In this document: in pieces, positions 46,658 to 59,640 of the stretch
How the letters are laid out: each line of letters begins with the position of its first letter
Numbering within the stretch: the first letter of the stretch is position 1
DNA from: Sphagnum compactum
Lineage: Eukaryota; Bryophyta; Sphagnopsida; Sphagnales
Length of the DNA stretch: 64,000 nt
Reading direction: 5' to 3'
Assembly: GCA_965153455.1 (NCBI GenBank)
Contig: OZ234500.1
Location: 7,998,001-8,062,000 of the forward strand
Notes under the pieces: generated by a model
What the model saw: the letters and a program-made list of their open reading frames with translations, nothing else
Told to the model about the DNA's origin: nothing
The model's database searches: none
Program-made: the position numbers and the translations under genes

Positions 46658-48811
46658 GGATTTTTAACAAAACAAAAAGGTTGGAAACCCTTTGCAACAT
46701 ATAATACCAAGTCTTCTAAAAAGGCATGTTGTGCAAGGTTTGATTTGTAGTAGGGGCATTGGCTACCCCTAAGCTACAGCTACCCCAACATTGGAACATT
46801 CTTGTGAACCTAGTTTAACTTTAGTTTGAGATAAGAAGTCGATGTCATGTTTTTCATCACAAATTGTTGTTGAAAGGACTATGCCACTTGTGGATGCAAT
46901 TATAAGAATTTATTTATGGGCTCTATTATTTAATTGCTACCTACAATCACAAGAAAAAGTCCAAAAATAATTAACTTATAATTTTATAAGTTGTAGTTGC
47001 AAAGGTGGCTCTAATAAAAACTATAAAGCTCAACATCTTAAGATTAAAATACAATCGAAATCACAATAATGTAGATGGTAATGGAATTAATTTATCTTGA
47101 AGACGAACACCACCACAATGATGATGACAATTGTAGTTTGTAACAACTCCACCAATTTCACTATTAAGGTGACTAACACCTACAATATAGCAAAAAGCAT
47201 GTTAACACATTATTGATGATGACCACCACAAGAATCATTATGATGGTGAAAATGAAACTATAAAAATGTAATGAAGATTTTTTAAATAGTGGTAAATGAA
47301 AAAAATTTACTTGCAGTGTGATGGCAAGGAATGATGATCACTAATAATGGTGCAACGCCCTATCAAAAACCTACTACAACTAGATGAAGACAACTTATAA
47401 ATGCACCATGAAAAGGAAAACTATGATTGTCGACTATTAACGACCACCAACAAATGTGTGCAATGATAATGACAACCCACAACAATGGAGCAAATGGAAA
47501 GTAATGATGGCAATTTGTTGAAATAATGATCACCATGAGAAGAAAACAATAACAACAATCACAAATGAAAGGTAGCAGCAATAGCAATGGCAACCACAAA
47601 TTGAAGGCAATGATCATGAACAAGTAATGGCCATGAACAAGTAGTGACCATGAACAAACAATGATCATGAATAAACAACCATAAACAAGCAACAATAACA
47701 ACGTCACTTGATTAAGTTTATGACTAGTATTATAACAAACAACAATAACAACGTCATTTTATAAGTCTCCAAAATTTAGAACATAAGTGGGACCCATTTT
47801 CCAATGACGCAAGATATTATTTAATTAATTAAATATAAAAAATGCCACAACATCATGACAATTTTCCATGTCATTTGAAATAGTCGAAATTTAGTCATAA
47901 ATTATATCTACGTATTTCATTACTTGAAAAAATGACAATTGGATAATCCATGTTGATGTTTTATTCTTTAGCACACACTTAAAACCCAAAATGGGTGAAA
48001 TATAGTAGATGGAAAATGGATGAAGTATGTTTGTTTTGTAAGTTTTCATCCATCAGTCATATAAATGACTAATCTATGATTCATACTTATTCCATGTAAA
48101 TAATGAAGTTATAATATATGATTGTGGTCATTGATAGAATCATTTAAGACAACTAATCATTGTTTCCTTGGTTGCAAAGGACATAATTTTTACTAGTGAT
48201 TTTTCCTATATATTTTGAATACCTAAGATTTAAATGCATATTTTATACTAACTACATTTTTTTGAGAATAAAAATGATCTTAATTTAGCTCCTTGATTGA
48301 ATTATAAATTTTGTTGAACAATTGATATATGGGACTTGTATTTTTGTTCATGTGATTTTTAATTTTAAAAAATCTCATCATTGGTTTGTTTGTTTTTTTA
48401 TCTGTTTGTTTGCTCAATTTATTATTTATTATTTTGTTTTCTTGTTGTTTGTAATTTGTGTGTTTACGTGTTTTGTTTATATGTGCCCAAAAATGTATGT
48501 TTTTGTTTGTGTCTTTTATAATGTATTCATGTGTTTCTTTTTCAAATGTGTATGAACATTTTTGTTCTATAACAATAAAAAAAAAATTTTGATTTTTTAA
48601 AAGATTTTAAACTACATTAATTGTATTTTTTTCCCCATTATATTGCACTTGTATAATTTCATTGCCAAATGCGGAAAGTAAAGTGCAATGAATGGATTTT
48701 TCAATTATTTTCAACCTCTACTTTGCATTTTTTCCCATTTTCATTTTGTAGAATTTGAGTAGTTACATTGATTGTGAATGGACCAAAAACATGCAACTAA
48801 ATAACTTGGTG

Positions 48812-48852
<41 letters not shown>

Positions 48853-49537
48853 GGTTTCTCCATACTCTTGATTGGTAACATAATCTTGTTAAAAATGGAG
48901 CAAACTTCCATTTAAAATGAAAATAAAGCAATAAAAAATAAAACAAAGAAAATATTGTTCAAAGGAAAAATACATTAAAATTTCACCAACTTGGAGACAA
49001 ACTACCAAAAATTTAGGAATATATAATGAACTCCATCCTTCAACAAATTGCATGTTGAAAGAAGATTTGGAAAACCACATAACATAAACTCCTTAAAAAG
49101 GATTTTTTTTGTTAATAATAATGCTGAAATTGATGTTATTTATGCATAGATAATGTGTTATATAATTTGTTATAACAATTCAATGAATAATTCTAATCCA
49201 AACAATGAAGACTAAGAAAGGTTTAATATCTTATTTTTAAATAAATAAAATAATAGAGTTGGAAAAACATGTGGATGTAAAACAATGTGTTATAATTGCA
49301 AAAAAAAATGAAAAGAAGGAAGCAAATAATCCAAAGTTGCCAATATCGGAAAAACAATAAGCAAAAGAAAAAGCCTATTGTGTTTCCAAGTGCAATTTCA
49401 AAAATATTGAGCAAAAAGTATCCTTTTAAAAAATAAAATGATGACGTGCACCAAAAACAAAATTCGCAAGACCTTGGCATCTTAATTGTGATTTGTTTTT
49501 TACTATGCCTTGCTTATGGAGTTGAAGGAAAGCATAT
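46658..49537. other. AT-rich spacer with 17-bp array and (TA)n
   Basis: No gene seen. 47609-47676 is four copies of a 17-base unit (AATGATCATGAACAAGT, with AATGGCCATGAACAAGT and AGTGACCATGAACAAAC variants), within a wider CAA/CAT/AAC-rich stretch at about 47090-47760. A pure (TA)n run lies at 48813-48849. Confidence 0.7.
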
Positions 49538-49960
49538 ATGGTTAAAGCACTTGGGAATACATTTGTTTCCTTGAGTTGTCTTTCCTTCAAGAAACCAATT
49601 TTCATAAGAGGTGTCCCTAATTTGGGAGAAAACACAAAACAAATGCTTGTTTTACCAATTTTAAAACAATGTAGTTTTGTAGTTGCCAACTTTGATTTAT
49701 GGATGTCTAAGAGGGCACATGATGTTTCTAACTTGTTATTAAATTCTTGGAGGTTGATTAGCAACCTAAGCATATTGCGATTGGTTTATTTGAGACTACC
49801 AAAATTATAAGTCAAGCTTTGGAAAGAAACCTGATATAACTATTCAATCAATGCTTTTTAATATAAAAAAATGACATATGTGAAAGATGAAAGGTCAAAT
49901 CTAAATTCTTTGACTATCACACAAAATTTTCTTGTGATTATGAAGTTTTCGACTTGGAAG
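49538..49960 (+). pseudogene. hAT transposase fragment
   Basis: Plus-strand pieces read NLGENTKQMLVLPILKQC, then FDLWMSKRAHDVSNLLLN, and, after breaks, YVKDERSNLNSLTI at about 49876-49917. These match successive motifs of the same hAT lineage as the relic at 44.9-46.7 kb (FDLWM block, then VKDEGxNLxTLT block). Ends are not found. Non-functional. Confidence 0.65.
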
Positions 49961-50800
49961 AAAAATTTCAAAGTATTTATTTTGGGCCTTGTAATATAAT
50001 ATATATATATATGTTAGAATAGGAGAAAGTTTGTAAATGTTTCGTATATGTTTTTGTGAAGCAATTGTTTTTAAATGCATAATTTAACCTATTTTGTTTG
50101 GCAAGAGTACATTGGAGTGGAATAGGGCTTGGTCAACTAATTTGCATTTTTGCAACTAAAATATAGCCCATTAACGTAGTGCCATTTGGTAGATCAAAGT
50201 ATGTCACATGCCATTTATTTTAAAAATTAAAAAATAATTCTATGTAAATAAGTAAATAAGTCAAGGGTACCTAGGGTACTTATCTAGGTCAAGCCCTTTT
50301 ATTGATTCATCCCAAATGACACATTCTTTAAAATGTTGGTTTTGTGTTTTCAATGTTTCAAGTGCAGCTTTTTATAAAGTCTACAAGATTAAAATGGAGG
50401 ACAAGAAATATTGTATAATTTTATAGTTGCAACCTAGTTGTAAATCAATTTGCAACTAGAAAAAAAATCCCATATATATATATATATATATATTGCGAAT
50501 TATATCACTAGATGTGCACAATAAATTTGTTAATCACAAATTAAAATAAATACCTCCTAAAAATGACAACTTATCTATTTAAATACTTAGATACCCACCT
50601 AACCTATTGACCTACTTTCTTCACCTACCAACCTAATTAACATAAACATAAATATTTAATTACCCAAATTAACTTAAATATTACCTATCAACTAATATTT
50701 AGCCTAACCTCATTTATTACCTATTAACTTAATTTACTACCTACTAATTAACTTAGTTTTAAAATTAAAGTAACTTATGTCACATTTAGGTTAGGTTCAC
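49961..50800. other. AT-rich spacer with microsatellites
   Basis: (TA)n runs at about 49999-50012 and 50472-50492, and an ACCT/AACCTA-rich stretch at 50580-50760. Nothing coding. Confidence 0.45.
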
Positions 50801-53110
50801 ATTATGCCTAGACCTAGGGTAAACCTTGATTAAACCTTAACTAAACAAAAATTTGGCCAAAGGTTGGCTGAACATTGGTTAAATTAAAACTTGGTTAAAA
50901 CTTAGATAAACCTTGGTTAAACAAAATCTAAATTTGGCAAACCTTGGCTTAAGGTGTAGTCACAATAACATGTACGATAGCAAGAATAATGTTTGCTTGG
51001 TTTTTTCATGTTTTAAAGTTGTAATTTAATTTGATGTTGAAATTATAAGATTTATTTATATAGTTGTATTTTTAATATATCATGGGAACATATGAATTAA
51101 TTTGAAATTAATCAAATGAATAAAAAATTAACAAAAACACTCATTAAGCACTATAATGGTTGCTTTGAAATAATAAAATGACTTGTAAATGGATTTTAAT
51201 TTTTTTGAAAATGACATTTTTTTCCAAATTTTTAACGTGAACCTTATGAAATAATATGAAAAGTTTTCTGAAATTTTTTAAAGATTTAAAAAAAAAAATT
51301 TCAAGAATATTTTAAAAATATTCTAGGAATATATCCCCAAAAGCATTCACAAAAGCAATCAAAAAGTAGGTGGGTGTGGCTTACGTTATCCCATTTACAC
51401 CCCTTAATTAAAATTTAACTAAACATTGACTAAAATTTGGCTAAATTAAAATTTGGTTAAACCTTGGCTAAACTGGAATTTAGCTAAATGTTGGTTAAAC
51501 ATTGACTAAACCTTGATTAAATAAAAATTTGGTTAAACCTTAATTAAACCTTTGCTAAATTAAAATGTAGCTAAAACTTGGGTAAAATTTTACTAAACAC
51601 AAATTTGGCAAAAGTTTTATTCAATTAAAATTTGGTTTAACCTTGGGTAATTTTAGCTAAAATAAAAAATGAGTAAACATTGGCTACACCATGCTTAAAT
51701 TAAAACTTGATTAAACCATGAATAAACCTTGGTTAAACATTGATTCAAAAAACAATTCATTATAAGAAAAGTTATCTTTTGTGATTTGATTTATCCCTAG
51801 GTTGTTTTGTCATGGAAGACATTTATTACTACATGACTATGTAGTTGCATAAGGCACATCATTCAGGACACCTAGTCGCTAGTTCGGCTCAGTCGCAAAA
51901 TAATTTGCGACTAAGACTTTTGCAATTGTAAAGTCATGGAGGTAATTAGTGCTTGATGAGATCCATAAATTATGGCCATAGGATATAATTCATTAAATAT
52001 GAAATAATTATGTTCTCCACCTATGCCATGTAGACACGTGGCATGTAGATGCATTTTATAAAGGTTAAAAACCTAACCTATATGTTAGGAATGTAGACCT
52101 TAACCTACCTAGGAATGTAGGCTAATTTAACTAGTAAGCTAAGCTAATTAAGCTAGTTCACTATAAGTTGCAAGTATGAGAATTTGACCCTTCATCTCCA
52201 CATTGAAGGAAGAACTCCTTAAGCCCCATTTAACCATTGCATCATATGATTTTTACACGATAAAGTTGTCACCATATTGCTATAAACATTTTTTTCTAAC
52301 CTACTTCATAAGTTAAGTACTTAAGTACTTACTTAACAACTTAGAACCTACCTAATAACCTAGTAGGTACTTAGCTTGGTAGGTAGTAGGTAAGTAGTAC
52401 CTAGAGGTAGTAGAAAGTAGGTAGCAGGTAGGTATGTATGTACTTAGTAATAAATAGTAGGTAGTTAAGTAGGTATGTACGACCTACCTAGTAGGGAGGT
52501 AAATAGGTAGGTACCTAGTAATAAGAAGTAGGTAGGTAGTAGGTAGGTACACACACACATACATACGTACTACCTAATAAGTAGGTAGGTACCGAATAGT
52601 AAATATGTAGTAGGTAACTAGGTAGGTATGTACAACTTTTATCTAGTAGGTAGTTACGTAGGTATGTACGTACTACATAGTAGGTAGGTAGATAATAGGT
52701 AGTACTAGCCCATAGGTACTAGCTATTTTACAAGTAGCTAGTAATAACTAGTAGGTATCTAACACCTAGTTAAACTATCAACATAGGTAGGTTATTAATG
52801 TAGGGGCTAGTCATGTAGTCACAAAATAGTCCTAATCTAGTCATGTAATCATAATGCAATTGTAATGTAGTCATATTTGAGTAAGTATATGATTAAGGAC
52901 ATATGACTACATGACTAGATTAGGACATTAGTTATAAATGTCCAAGTCATGAAAGACACATTTTGGCGTTGTGATTGGGTAAAAATTGGATAAAAATTGA
53001 CCAAACATTGGTCAAAGAAAAACTTGGTTAACCATTAGCAAAATCAAAATTTGCTAAACTTAATTTGTTTTTGTCAAATTAAAAATTGATAAACCTTGGT
53101 GAAATTAAAA
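50801..53110. repeat. cryptic arrays of TTGGTTAAAC words and TAGG-rich tract
   Basis: At 50810-50960, 51400-51760 and 52975-53105 the sequence is made mostly of imperfect CTTGGTTAAAC / TTTGGCTAAA / CTTGATTAAA words at variable spacing. Between them, 52305-52760 is a GTAGG/TAGGTA-rich tract with short inverted TACCTA pieces. No reading frame of interest. These look like products of slippage and local duplication and not a fixed-unit satellite. Confidence 0.8.
52171..52245 (-). mobile_element. second tRNA-like SINE head
   Basis: On the minus strand, ATGCAATGGTTAAATGGGGC (A-box-like) is followed about 35 bases later by GGGTCAAATTCTCATACTTG (B-box-like). Layout and B-box context resemble the plus-strand copy at 30800-30867, though overall similarity is loose. 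Stems are too weak for a real tRNA. Confidence 0.45.
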
Positions 53111-56100
53111 TCATTCGATAATTACTAATTAATGAATAAATAATAATTAATTATCACTAATAGCTATTAGATATTAGTTATGCCTATTAGTTATCAAATA
53201 ACTAACTATAATTTTTAATTCTTAATTATCAATTAATAATAACAATAATGATGGTGATTATTTTTAAAATTAATTAATTAACTTGCAATTAATAGTAGTT
53301 ATTACCTATTAAATATAGTATATAGTTAATAACTAATATATATATTTTTTCTATGTACCTAATTTGTTTATCAAATAATTATTCTAATTTAACTACTTTA
53401 AACTTACACACCTAGTCACAGACCTATTAGTCTATTTAATTATTAAAATATTTTTCTAACCTACCAAGCCCACCCACAATATATGCAAAATATATATTTG
53501 ACATGCCGCAAATATAACATAATCTATAAGTAGATCTCAATATATTTCAAAACACCATAATGTATATAAAAAATATAGGTAGATCACATAGTGGTAACCA
53601 AGTTGCAACTATTTTTGCAACTAATTTGATGTAGAAATCTTGTCTTAGATGAAAAGCCCAAAAAATTAATCAACATGGAAAAATGAAAAATTTAGTAGTT
53701 GCAAATTAGTTACATTATAATCACAATAATAATAATTTCAATAATAGATTGAAAAGGATGGTGACTAGTTGTATAAATGACAAAGTATAATTGCAAATGA
53801 AAATTAGGAGCACATAGTTGCAAATTGGATGGTTACATAATACAAGATCTCTTCTAGTGAACATAATTATATTTTAGGAAAAAGTTGTATTTTTTGGAAT
53901 CCATTAATTTTTTGTTGAAATAGACAAATTGTTGTAAAACTTACTAATCAAGTGGCCCCTTTTCTAAAATTGTAGACCTTTCAAGTCATCATGGAATATA
54001 TTTTTTCATGTTATGATTGCTTGTGTGTTGAACCAATTTCATGCGCATTTGTTAATTAGACATGCATCACATTACGCCATAACCATACACTTGAAATGTA
54101 ATGAAATAGTTTAACTTTTCACCTTTTGTAAAACAATTGATGGGAGATGATCCAAAAGTTGGTGTCAGTTGGCTTTGCTTGTTAATTTTTAAGAGAAAAA
54201 GAAAGTATGTTCTAACATGTTTTCATTGGTGTTAGACCACAAATTCAATTAATGATTGTGTGTGCAATTTTGCTAACATGTACCAAAATAGTTGCAACCA
54301 ATGCTTTTATGTAGCAAAATCATTCAAAAAATCAAAATTTGAACATATGTGAAAATGACGTATTGATGGCAATTTTTAATACAAACCTTAACAAAATAAT
54401 ATATTAAAAATTAAATTCTTTTAACAATAAAAAAATGATGTATTGAAAAGATTTCTAAAATATTCTTGATGAAACGCGATTAAAAACATTGGCCTTAGCT
54501 TATAGGTGTGGCTAATGATTGAACACTTGCACCTTTGTATGCTTCCTTTTAACTTAGTGGAATTAATTTATGCATTTAAATAGACTTAGAAAAAAATCTA
54601 AAGATTGAGAAGGTTCATTTGAAATAACTGGAAATATATTAAAAATTATATAGGTACATGTGTTGAATGGGATGTAAGACAATCTTGAAAATCAGCTTGA
54701 ATGAAAAACTTGATTCCTTGGATGGGTATTTGAAATTTGAAAAAAAATTGAAAAGAAAAAACCTTGGTCAATTCTCACAATTTAAAATAAGAATTGGACT
54801 TGATTGGACTTGATAGTTCTCACATAAAGAAAGAACCGGCCAACAGCAACTAATATCCTTTTTCTTTTTTTTTCAGTTTTCCATATCTATCTGTTAAGGA
54901 GGTAGTTTGTTTGATTTGTATGGGTTGTTTGTTTTGTTTGTCATGCTAAGATTCCTCCCCAGGGCTCTTGGTACCATTGGAAAGCCATCAAGAATGAGTA
55001 GGGGTGCACTGGGGTGGTTAGATAATATTTAGAGTTATTGAACATTAAAAAATGTTGTTATTAAAATTTCAATAAAATCAAAAGTAATTTTTTAAAAGGG
55101 GAATTGAGGTAAACTCTTCTGTTGTGAGGAAAACCTCAAATAGGTGAATTTCTTGGAGGTGATTTTATAACTTTTAAGCCTAATGTGAGAGAGATATTTG
55201 ATTTTGTGTAATTTTCATTACAAGAAATTAATTTAAACTTTTGTTCTAAAATTCTAAAGATTGGGCTCTGTCATTAAGGTCATGTTCACATTGGGCCCAT
55301 CTATATAATCATGTTCACACTTGCGCCAATGGACAGACCACACAGTTCACACTAGTATGTATCTTTGATGTAATAATAGACCCTAACATACAATTGCTTT
55401 ATAAAACAATCTCCCATTCATTCATTTGGTATGAGCAAAGAAAAACCCAATTTGGTATTGCAGCCATTCAAACCACACCACACAAATTTTTTGCATTCCA
55501 GCTGAAATGATATTTTGGGAGGCTAAGGTTTGCCACCTAGCCATGCTCCTGACTCACAATGATGACAAGTAGGGCATTATTCAAGACACACCACTCAAAA
55601 TCTGCCATTCCTCCTGCTTGCTATGATATTTGGGCTCATGTTTGCAAAGCAACTCACTCACTCACTCACTCACACCCATGACATGCAAAGTCAAGCAAAA
55701 TCACTTTTCTTGTCATGGTGTCCTCTTCTGGGTGTATGTAGCCTAAGTGATGGTGCACAAGAAAAGAATGATCTTTTTCATATGGGAAAAGTTGGTACCT
55801 AGTACCTTCTATACCTATTGATCTTCTATGGATGGGGATTTCTGGAAATTGAAGAGTTAGAAAATTTGAAAAATGTCAAGGAAGGGTTGGCAAGCATGAG
55901 AAGGACCATTGATTGGTCCATTAGTGTAGGTAGGCTAAGTCTTATTGTAGGAATTTTGGGCCTTGTGGTTTTGCTGCTGGAATGCTAACAATCATTATTA
56001 GGTTTTATTCTCCCTTCTAATCTACTGCCTAATTGTAATGCTGAACAACCTGTTTTGCAAACCTTAATCCAACTGGGTTACTGTTCTGTAACAAATAGTT

Positions 56101-56269
56101 GTTGTGGTATGCAAAGATAGGGAACGAAAGAGGGCAATGGTGTGACAAATAGTTTTATGACCATGATTTTCATGCAGCCAATGAGAAGCTGAACATGCAC
56201 TCATAAGGGCCCAGTGTCTTTTTTTTTCTTTTTTTTTGGGTTTGGCAGGAGGGCGGAGGGATTCTCTGT
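53111..56269. other. AT-rich spacer, one dispersed repeat
   Basis: 54928-55105 matches 63680-63988 in order: a TTTTGTTT...CATG block, then CATTGGAAAGCC / CACTGGAAAGCCC, then TAGGGGTGCAC, then a GAGTTATTGA block. An (ACTC)n run lies near 55649-55672. No gene-like frame was recognised elsewhere. Confidence 0.5.
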
Positions 56270-56560
56270 TATCCCCAACGTGTTCCCATTTTGTTACCAT
56301 CGATTTCCCAATGTGTTCCCAATAGCATCTCACTTTTATCCTACACGCTTTGCCCAAAGTTGAACTTTCATATGTGAAAACTATAAAAGGGGCCCTCAAG
56401 GGGAAGCACCTCTGTGCTTCCATTTTTGGGGGAGTGCCCATATTTCAAAAACATTTGTGATGAATCAAAGTTGGCTCCTTCAGAGAAAAACAAAACAAAA
56501 CAAAACTTTGGGCACATCCCCCAACTAATCAATAGAAGCACCAATGGGTAGACCCCCAAA
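56270..56560 (+). repeat. dispersed repeat, copy 2 (partner 41330-41590)
   Basis: Carries the same ordered blocks as the first copy (CCCAATGTGTTCCCAATAGC, GCTTTGCCCA, CCCCCAACTAAT). Overlapping open frames on the minus strand are shared by chance of this repeat and do not look like a protein. Confidence 0.6.
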
Positions 56561-56989
56561 GTTTGTTTAATTAAAGGAGTTTTGATGTAGCCTAACTGGA
56601 TATTTCATAGGAAGATGTAGAAAAGTGGTGATCATCCCCAAATCTACTTATGAAGCACATAGATATATATACTAGCTTACTATCATATCATATATGGGTG
56701 TATATTGTGCTTTCTTATATGGCTTGGGGGATGGCTCCAAACTTTCTTTTTCCTTTTAGTGAGCCACATTCATTGGCTCATAGCCAAAAAAGTCTGACTT
56801 TGAACAGTCCCCACAATAGAATCCTTCCGTCCCATCATACATATAATGAGAAGTCCATTTCAGAACTCAATAACTATGACCATTATAAAATGGAAAGTTT
56901 CATATGTGCAACATGAAACCAAAAATGCTATGCCAACTCATGTATAGGCTAGGCTAGTTTAGCATCAAGGTGCTTAATAATGTAAGTTA

Positions 56990-57420
56990 TGGAATTTGAG
57001 CTTTTGGAGTTGAGATTTTGGAATTAGTTTGAATCTATTGAGTTTAAATTCTAAGTCCAAGGTTTGAATTTTTAGTTTTAAGTTTGAATGTGGATCTAAG
57101 TGTGAATCTAAACTTTGAATCAGAAGTCTAAATCTAAGTTCTAAATATTAAAAATCTAAAGTTTGAAATCTAAAATTTGAAGTTTAAAATCTGAGATTGA
57201 AGATTGAAGTTTAGAGTTTGAATTCTAAGGTTTCGAGTTGAGTCTAAAGTTTAAATCTAGGTCTAACTTTAGGTTTATGTCTAAATTTTATACCGGAGTC
57301 TGAAATCTCAATTTGTAAGCTTTATAGTCTAAAGTTTAGGTCTAAGCCTACCAAGGATTGGGTCTAAAGTCTAAATTTGAGTTTGAGTTAGGTTTGAATC
57401 TGAGTTTTAGGAATTACTTT
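56990..57420. repeat. cryptic array of TCTAAAGTTTGAA words
   Basis: About 430 bases composed of imperfect AAGTTTGAATCTAAA / TCTAAAGTTTAAA / TTTGAGTTGAG words with spacing near 10-16 bases and no fixed unit. Stops occur in all frames. It lies immediately before the hAT relic at 57.6 kb. Confidence 0.8.
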
Positions 57421-57589
57421 TCAAGTTGTTACATTTGTTGCGATGACACCACTTTTAACTATCCCCAAAAAATTCAAGCATAAGCTCTTTTTAAAAATTG
57501 CATCCCTTTTTATCCTTCCAATGTTGCCAACAATAGTTAGAATTTTGAGCTTGATGTTGTGGTTCTCAATCTAGCCCAGTCAATAACAA

Positions 57590-59640
57590 ACTTTGCAAGT
57601 AGTAAAAAGAGAAAAAAATTGTATGAGTTGAATCTTTGCTTTTAAAATTCATGGGTTACAAAATTTCCTTGGGTAAAATTTGTTGTGGGTGTTGATGGGA
57701 AAGTCACACATGTCAAATGCAAATTTTGTAATGTGATTGAAGGTTGAGAAAAGCTTTTGGTGCTCAAGTGGGATTCTTTGTTGAATGTATGTTAACCAAA
57801 GGAAGGTCATAATTGCATCTATGGATATGAGAATAAATGATTTGTACTTTCTAAATCAACATGTGACCAATGAAAAGCTTTATGCACAAAGGGACAAAGA
57901 TTTTGTTTGGGAATAGGTTGTTAAAGGGGTTGTGGTGGAAAGGAAAAAAAACTTGTTTAATTTAGATTGAATATGAGTAGATGTAGTCTTTATTAACATT
58001 CCTCAAGGTGCTAAACCACCCATGCAAGTGTTGTAGTGATTGTGCTAAATTGTGTTAGATTGTTGAATCTTTACACCATGTGATATTGACTGCCATTGAT
58101 TAAGATATTCTGACTTTTAGTTTCTTTTTCTTTTTGCAAATGGAATGACTATAATTAATGACCAAAATTGGATTTCAATTCACTATATGTGTTTATGTTG
58201 GAAAATATTACCTATTTGTTCACGCTTGAGTGTATTGAAGGTGAGATTGTTGTTGACATTAAAATTGTGATCCTAACTACTTTCATTACATATGGTGGTT
58301 TGATTGAAAAGCAAATTTTTGAACATGTTGTGTGTCTAGGAGTTGATGGTGTTTCCATGTTTCAAGGGGTCAAATTTAATTTTTTACTATTTTTTTGAAG
58401 ACCCAACAAGCACCTTACTTGATTGACATCTATTGTATGGCACATCAAATGAATTTTGTAGTGCAAAGTTTTTTTCCCATGCCAATGGTTTCCAAATTGG
58501 AAGATCTCCTTCAATTATTTTATGGGTATTTTTATAGCTCCTCCAAATGCCATCTTGAATTCCAAAAACTTGTTGAAATTATAGAAGTAGAAGGTTTGAA
58601 AGTTTTTTAGAATGTGAAAACGAGGTGGATTAGCATGTTTGCACCTTTGAAGTGGGTTGGGAAAGAATACCAAACCCTAATTGCCAAGATGCTAGCTAAA
58701 AGTGGGTCTATGGAGGCAACCAAGGCAACCATTTGGTGAATTTGTATGATGTTGACACAATCTTGGGCTTGCCGTGTCTATTACCTATTTTGGAACGTAT
58801 CAATGCTTTGATGACATTTGCATAGGTTAGGGATGTTTTCATGTGTAACTACATTGTAGCTATTAAAATCTACCAAATTAATTTGTACAAAATGTATAAT
58901 GACCTACACATTTCATTTTAGCCTAAAACTTTTCCTTAGTTCATGGATGTTTTTGCGAACACATCTTATAAGAGTACCCAAGATTGGTTCATTAACCTAA
59001 ATGATGGCATTGAACATTTCACTTTTTGCATCATTGGATAGTCTCACATGGTCCATTATGTTGATTTTTAAACTATCATTCATTTTGCAATTACTCATGG
59101 TGGCTTTGATCAAACTATTAAAATTGTCAAAGTTAAATGCATTAATTTGTGTAATTTGTTAATCCTTAAGTTGGAGCAAAGGTTTCCAAATCATGTGCTG
59201 ATGAATGTTCTTGGGATTATTTACTCTCATTATTGATTAAACTAGATTGTGAGTCCAACTTTGCAGACCATTTAGCTTTAGTTGAACAACATTATTGTAT
59301 TTTTAGGAAAGTTGGTACTGAAGGCAATTTGAACCATTTTCAGAAGATACTTTGGATTTATAGAGCTATATTTTCAAGTTGCCCATGAAAAATTAGGCTT
59401 CTAAGGCTATGGAAAAGCCTAGAGATGAAAATCCAATGTGTAAATTGTGGTGTTAGTTTGTGACAAAGGTTTGCTATTTGTGCACCTTTGTAAGTTCATG
59501 AGGGTTGCTAAATTGGCCATGGTTCAAATCATTGATAGTGTGGAAGATGAAAGAACATTTTCCACTCTATTTTTTAGGAATTCCAAGTTGTGGAATCAAT
59601 TGGTAGGGCATTTTAATATCTTTACATATGACTTTTAATG
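57590..59640 (+). pseudogene. near full-length hAT transposase relic (ZNF862-like)
   Basis: Pieces appear in transposase order on the plus strand. There is a BED-type finger start (WVTKFPWVKFVVGVDGKV, then HVKCKFCNVIEG) at about 57650-57745; NEKLYAQRDKDF at about 57868-57905; LFTLECIEGEIVVD...TTFITYGGLIEKQIFEHV with GVDGVSMFQGV at 58168-58398; DIYCMAHQMNFVVQSF...LEFQKLVEIIEVEGLKV at 58395-58610; NVKTRWISMFAPLKWV at about 58612-58660; and a C-terminal AMVQIIDSVEDERTFSTLFF with NSKLWNQL near 59519-59610. Many stops and shifts separate the pieces. Terminal inverted repeats were not identified. Confidence 0.8.

Noticed and set aside
52305-52760. CRISPR-like or fixed-unit satellite array
   Set aside because: No constant repeat and spacer lengths; it is slippage-type simple DNA in a plant nuclear context.
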